A stretch of DNA of 15,311 bases. Origin: JBMYXZ01 sp049608925. Lineage in GTDB: Bacteria; Pseudomonadota; Alphaproteobacteria; JAGOMX01. Of the stretch, positions 12,715 through 15,311 are shown one piece after another. How positions within the stretch are numbered: position 1 is the stretch's first letter; each line of letters opens with the position of its first letter. A program made the position numbers and the translations under genes. Under the pieces are notes generated by a model that searched no databases, was not told where the DNA came from, and saw only the letters and a program-made list of their open reading frames with translations. Location: positions 1 to 15,311 of the forward strand of contig JBMYXZ010000027.1 of the NCBI GenBank assembly GCA_049608925.1, read 5' to 3'.

Positions 12715-12974
12715 CGATGAACCGACTTGACAAATGATTAAAAGTCTGAAATATGCCTTTTTTTCTGATTTTGTATAAAATGTGACCTTATCACATACTT
12801 TATAAGGGTTTGTGTAAGTATTTCATACACTTACGAGCAAGAACCGCAAGAAATGTCGCCAGAAAAGAACTTTTTATTCACTTTATCGGGGCGGGGGCAC
12901 ACCAAACCACCCCCAAAAACACTCCAAAAACCACCAAAAAAGCACCGATTCCCATTTATTTTTTATTGCTCACC

Positions 12975-13003
12975 AGCACAAACACATTTTGTGCTTAATT
13001 TTT
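12975..13003 (+). terminator. Rho-independent terminator, rightward
   Basis: AGCACAAA (12975-12982) and TTTGTGCT (12988-12995) form an eight-bp stem with a five-base loop, followed by TAATTTTT. It would end transcripts running rightward. No gene lies directly upstream on this strand, so it either ends a short non-coding transcript from the 12730-12800 area or insulates the region. Confidence 0.5.
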
Positions 13004-13030
13004 AAGCAGAAAATAAAAGATCTACCCCCC

Positions 13031-13076
13031 CTTTAACACCACTTTAACACCACTTCCGCACCCCACTTCCGCACCA
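13031..13076. repeat. Four tandem 11-13 bp repeats, iteron-like
   Basis: Two exact copies of CTTTAACACCA (13031-13041, 13042-13052) are followed by CTTCCGCACCCCA (13053-13065) and CTTCCGCACCA (13066-13076). The four units are in register, sharing CTT and a CACC core, with a unit length near one helical turn. Such arrays often bind a replication initiator or a regulator. They lie in the middle of the non-coding A/C-rich region. Confidence 0.5.
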
Positions 13077-13351
13077 AAAAACCCTTATAAAACAGTAACA
13101 ACCAAAAAATTTGCGAGATATATCCTATTTTCTGTGTGAGCGGAGAAGTATTTCTATAACATATATAAGTAAAACCAAAAAAAGTGCTGAGCGCTCACAT
13201 TTGGCCTCAAAACTATCACTATTTCGCAAACGACTGATTTAATTAACAATTTTAGTGTGAAAGCCCCTGTTAAAGTCCTGCGGAAGTCCCCTGCTAACTA
13301 TCACGCACGAGCACAAATAACTCAACAACACGATTCCCATTTGAGTTTCCC

Positions 13352-13376
13352 CTTTTTGCCCAAAAAAGTTTTTTTT
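13352..13376 (+). terminator. Weak A/T stem with U-tract
   Basis: CTTTTT (13352-13357) and AAAAAG (13363-13368) can pair around GCCCA and are followed by eight T. The stem is mostly A-T pairs, so it would be weak. It lies about 50 bases before the rightward promoter and may shield it from read-through. Confidence 0.25.
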
Positions 13377-13425
13377 GACACCACCCTCCCCACATGCTAG
13401 GCCAACAACTCAATTCAAATAATCC

Positions 13426-13454
13426 TTGACACACAAAATCTTTTGAATTAATAT
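13426..13454 (+). promoter_or_regulatory. Rightward promoter TTGACA-N17-TAATAT
   Basis: A consensus -35 TTGACA (13426-13431), a 17-base spacer and TAATAT (13449-13454, four of six to TATAAT). Transcription would start near 13461, so the gene downstream most likely starts at the ATG at 13492. The arms AATTCAAA (13412-13419) and TTTGAATT (13442-13449) flank the -35 as an inverted repeat and contain the ATTCA/TGAAT half-sites also seen at the leftward promoter, which suggests shared control. Confidence 0.62.
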
Positions 13455-13491
13455 GCTCCCATCAAATCAGCAACACGGACACTCAAGCACA

Positions 13492-14001
13492 ATGAACAAC
13501 TACTTGTTTCAAAAGCTAAGGGCCACAGACCTGCCTTACACTGCGTATGTAAACAAAGCCGGTAGAGACATTCTAAAGACATTTATCAGCAATCACAGGC
13601 ACATAATCTACTCAGGAACCAGCGAGCAGTTAGACAAGCTCTCTACAGGCTCAGGGGACTTTGATGCCGATGGAAATATTAAGCTTATAATAGCGGGATA
13701 CCAGTCACTAAATGGAATCCCTTACACATACACCCTCAACATAGCCAAGCACTTTCACGTCACTGTGGAGGTGCCTACACATGAGGAGTTAGGAAGGGCC
13801 ATACTTGAGGGTAAAGCCACAGTCATAGAGGTTTACGAGTCTATAGGCAACCAATACCTAGTAGATTACCAAGGGTTCAACCTTGTGGTTGACTATTTTG
13901 ATGATGTCAGCACTCAAGAGCATACTAACCGCAATGATCCTTTACCAGCATTTCCCTACTCCAAAGAAATGCTCAAAGAAATGGGAGAAACTTATGATTA
14001 A
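13492..14001 (+). CDS. Unknown protein, first of rightward operon
   Basis: A soluble protein of 169 residues beginning MNNYLFQKLRATDLPYTAYV. The frame is open from an ATG at 13453, but that codon overlaps the -10 box and would lie before the transcription start, so the ATG at 13492 is used; its binding site is weak. Features are an N-terminal domain with FISNHRHIIYSGTSEQLDK, a VTVEVPTHEELGRAILEGKA helix and an acidic VVDYFDDVST stretch. No family is recognised. It ends in an ATGATTAA overlap with the next gene. Confidence 0.62.
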   Translation: MNNYLFQKLRATDLPYTAYVNKAGRDILKTFISNHRHIIYSGTSEQLDKLSTGSGDFDADGNIKLIIAGYQSLNGIPYTYTLNIAKHFHVTVEVPTHEELGRAILEGKATVIEVYESIGNQYLVDYQGFNLVVDYFDDVSTQEHTNRNDPLPAFPYSKEMLKEMGETYD

Positions 14002-14248
14002 AAAAACCACATCAGGAGTTATTCAGCACCATGAGTACGAGGGTGATCTTCACGTTTACATCGGAATAAGAAATCAGGATGGCTTGATCACAATTAGATT
14101 CATAAATGCTTTCACCGGATTGCCACTACTTCAATGTTGTAAATCAACCATGACCGGCTTTAAGTTTGACGAGATTACCAGTAATGCCGCAAGTCCAGAG
14201 CATGTATTTACGATATTAAGAAATTTCCTATTAAAGGACTCACAATGA
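13994..14248 (+). CDS. Small unknown protein
   Basis: An 84-residue protein starting MIKKTTSGVIQHHEYEGDLH; the ATG at 13994 has GGAG seven bases upstream and sits in the ATGATTAA overlap with the gene before. An earlier ATG at 13883 in the same frame only overlaps the first gene. The core alternates hydrophobic and polar residues (VYIGIRNQDGLITIRFINAF), suggesting a small beta sheet. It ends in an ATGA overlap with the next gene. Function unknown. Confidence 0.65.
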   Translation: MIKKTTSGVIQHHEYEGDLHVYIGIRNQDGLITIRFINAFTGLPLLQCCKSTMTGFKFDEITSNAASPEHVFTILRNFLLKDSQ

Positions 14249-14973
14249 ACAGACAAGAATTTATCGAATGGCTGCCGGCTGATAAGCACAAATTCCACAC
14301 TCAAGGGGATTGGCTTGTAGTAAGGTCCAAAACATTCGACTACCCTGGTCTTGAATCAGTCCCAGACTACACTATTTTTATCTCAAGTATGTGGACGGAT
14401 CTTAGGTGTGAACATTTACCAGACAACTTAATATTTGAGTGCGGCGTTCACCCATTATTCCTCACAACTTACAAGACTAATTTTGTCGTTAATAATGCAC
14501 GCTACATCCATTGCCCAAACCCTCCAGCAATAACTGAATATAAGGGCACAAAAGGGTACTTAGAGAGTATAGACGGAGATTTGATGTTTATCACGTCTAC
14601 AAGACAAATGAAAGAATACAAAGTGCACAAAGCCTACTACTTTAATGGTGGTGAAATAAGCACCATGAGATCATGTTATGTAGCGAGGCTTGGTGATTAC
14701 TCAGCTCACGGCGAGACAATAAAGAAGGCTATTGAAGATGTATTTTTCAAGAAGGCCGTAGAAGATGTTGACCAACCTAGCATCATTGAAGGTATAAAAA
14801 AATCTCAGTTGGTTTCAAAGAACGACTATAGGCTCTTGACGGGTGCCTGCTCGCTCGGCTGTGACCGTTTTATTGAAGAACACGGCTTGACCTATCCTGT
14901 CCCCCTGGATACTTGTAAAGAGCTGGTAGGCGACGCCTACGGTGGGCAGAAATTTTTGGAGTTAATATCGTGA
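14245..14973 (+). CDS. Unknown protein with phage-type C-terminal domain
   Basis: A 242-residue protein. The N-terminal half contains repeated short strands (DWLVVRSKTFDYPGLESVPD, DYTIFISS, LIFECGVHPLFL) and a later YHCP-like segment. The C-terminal part reads AHGETIKKAIEDVFFKK, then YRLLTGACSLGCDRFIEEHG and ends GGQKFLELIS; this arrangement (AHGxTxKxAIxD, then TGAC...G...F) recurs in phage proteins of unknown function. Translation is coupled by an ATGA overlap to the gene before and a GTGA overlap to the gene after. Role unknown. Confidence 0.68.
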   Translation: MNRQEFIEWLPADKHKFHTQGDWLVVRSKTFDYPGLESVPDYTIFISSMWTDLRCEHLPDNLIFECGVHPLFLTTYKTNFVVNNARYIHCPNPPAITEYKGTKGYLESIDGDLMFITSTRQMKEYKVHKAYYFNGGEISTMRSCYVARLGDYSAHGETIKKAIEDVFFKKAVEDVDQPSIIEGIKKSQLVSKNDYRLLTGACSLGCDRFIEEHGLTYPVPLDTCKELVGDAYGGQKFLELIS

Positions 14974-15269
14974 ATAAAGAAGACAGCAAGAATTTAAGGC
15001 ATCTGGCCCAGCTACTAGCTCACATTGCAGGCAATTGTGACTTAGACAAAACAATAAAAGTTCAGTCTAACACTTTTGAGGTCACAATAAAGCCTATAAG
15101 TGAAGAGCTACCAGAGGGTGTTAAAAAAGGGTATCTGCACACACTAAACACCCTCGCAGAAGACTACACTCCAGCCATGTGCGCCTACTACTTTGCACAA
15201 GTATCTTCAGTCGAAGATGGCAGGGCATCACTAGAATATTGGTTATCAAAAAAAGGTATTGAATTATGA
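14970..15269 (+). CDS. Small unknown protein, GTG start
   Basis: A 99-residue protein beginning with GTG, overlapping the preceding stop as GTGA, with GGAG nine bases upstream. The N-terminus is helical (NLRHLAQLLAHIAGNCDLDK), followed by strands (VQSNTFEVTIKPISEE) and a helical end with DGRASLEYWLSKKG. No family is recognised. It ends in an ATGA overlap with the next frame. Confidence 0.62.
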   Translation: MNKEDSKNLRHLAQLLAHIAGNCDLDKTIKVQSNTFEVTIKPISEELPEGVKKGYLHTLNTLAEDYTPAMCAYYFAQVSSVEDGRASLEYWLSKKGIEL

Positions 15270-15311
15270 GTGATTATGCTTTCTTGATAAAGCGCGAAGG
15301 CGGGTACTGCA
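15266..15311 (+). CDS. Start of a further gene, cut by window end
   Basis: ATG at 15266 overlaps the preceding stop as ATGA and opens a frame MSDYAFLIKREGGYC that runs off the window. It continues the chain of coupled plus-strand genes. Too little is present to suggest a function. Confidence 0.5.
   Translation, partial: MSDYAFLIKREGGYC

Larger units (their letters stand above)
12583..13491. other. Divergent control region, no gene found
   Basis: About 0.9 kb between the leftward and rightward operons holds no convincing gene. The plus strand is rich in A and C; for example only 2 of 60 bases are G at 13021-13080 and also at 12901-12960. It contains the promoters, operators, tandem repeats and terminator listed separately, a TGTGAGCG (13135-13142) with its complement CGCTCACA (13192-13199), the palindrome TGAGCGCTCA (13188-13197), an inverted repeat ATGTGA-N5-TCACAT (12780-12796), and GTAAGT-N9-ACTTAC (12814-12834). 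This looks like a switch region and possibly a replication origin. Confidence 0.6.

Noticed and set aside
12780..12796. CRP-like site TGTGA...TCACA
   Set aside because: The spacer is five bases where CRP needs six, so it is noted only as an inverted repeat.
12810..12998. Open frame of 62 codons in the control region
   Set aside because: It starts with TTG without a proper binding site, has Lys/Thr/Pro low-complexity composition from the A/C-rich DNA and ends inside the terminator stem.
13375..13402. Second TTGACA at 13375 as a promoter
   Set aside because: No -10-like hexamer lies at 16-18 bases downstream.
1..15311. CRISPR array, tRNA, rRNA or insertion sequence
   Set aside because: No regularly spaced long direct repeats, cloverleaf, ribosomal sequence or transposase was seen.

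Overview
The window is a segment of a tailed-phage or prophage genome with Mu-type head genes, and it very probably infects a Gram-negative bacterium. The evidence for the host type is a T4-type cytoplasmic endolysin, an inner-membrane spanin candidate and a lipoprotein outer-membrane spanin candidate. No transposase, integrase, repressor, tail or major capsid gene is present, so lifestyle and exact phage group cannot be settled here. Most genes overlap or touch, many through ATGA or ATGATTAA stop/start overlaps, as expected for compact phage operons.

Layout. Nearly everything from 12582 down to 94 is on the minus strand and reads right to left. It begins with early-type genes: a beta-clamp-like protein, an acidic ArdA-like antirestriction protein and several small unknown proteins (12582-10258). 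A small hydrophobic ORF of 36 residues (10267-10157) and a cassette of small membrane proteins, a mini P-loop ATPase and a VRR-NUC nuclease follow (10122-8732), then three unknown genes (8748-7519). The lysis module comes next: T4-type endolysin, an unknown protein, three small membrane proteins that are holin candidates, the i-spanin candidate, a cationic membrane protein and the o-spanin candidate (7525-4575). A perfect 12-bp hairpin separates lysis from packaging. The head block then runs small terminase, large terminase, DUF935 portal, gpG-like protein and a Mu I-like protease with an internal scaffold start.

The left edge is unusual. The protease gene stops slightly short of its expected end, and bases 1 to about 111 encode, on the opposite strand, part of an SdpI-family membrane protein, which is a cellular gene family. 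Phage and cell-type sequence therefore meet inside a phage gene, and the major capsid gene expected next is missing. This could be a prophage deletion, a rearrangement or a chimeric assembly.

Between 12583 and 13491 lies about 0.9 kb of non-coding, A/C-rich DNA with a leftward extended -10 promoter, a rightward TTGACA promoter, several inverted repeats (two sharing ATTCA-N5-TGAAT), four tandem 11-13 bp repeats and a rightward terminator. It looks like the control region between divergent operons and may include an origin. To its right, five overlapping plus-strand genes of unknown function run off the window end.
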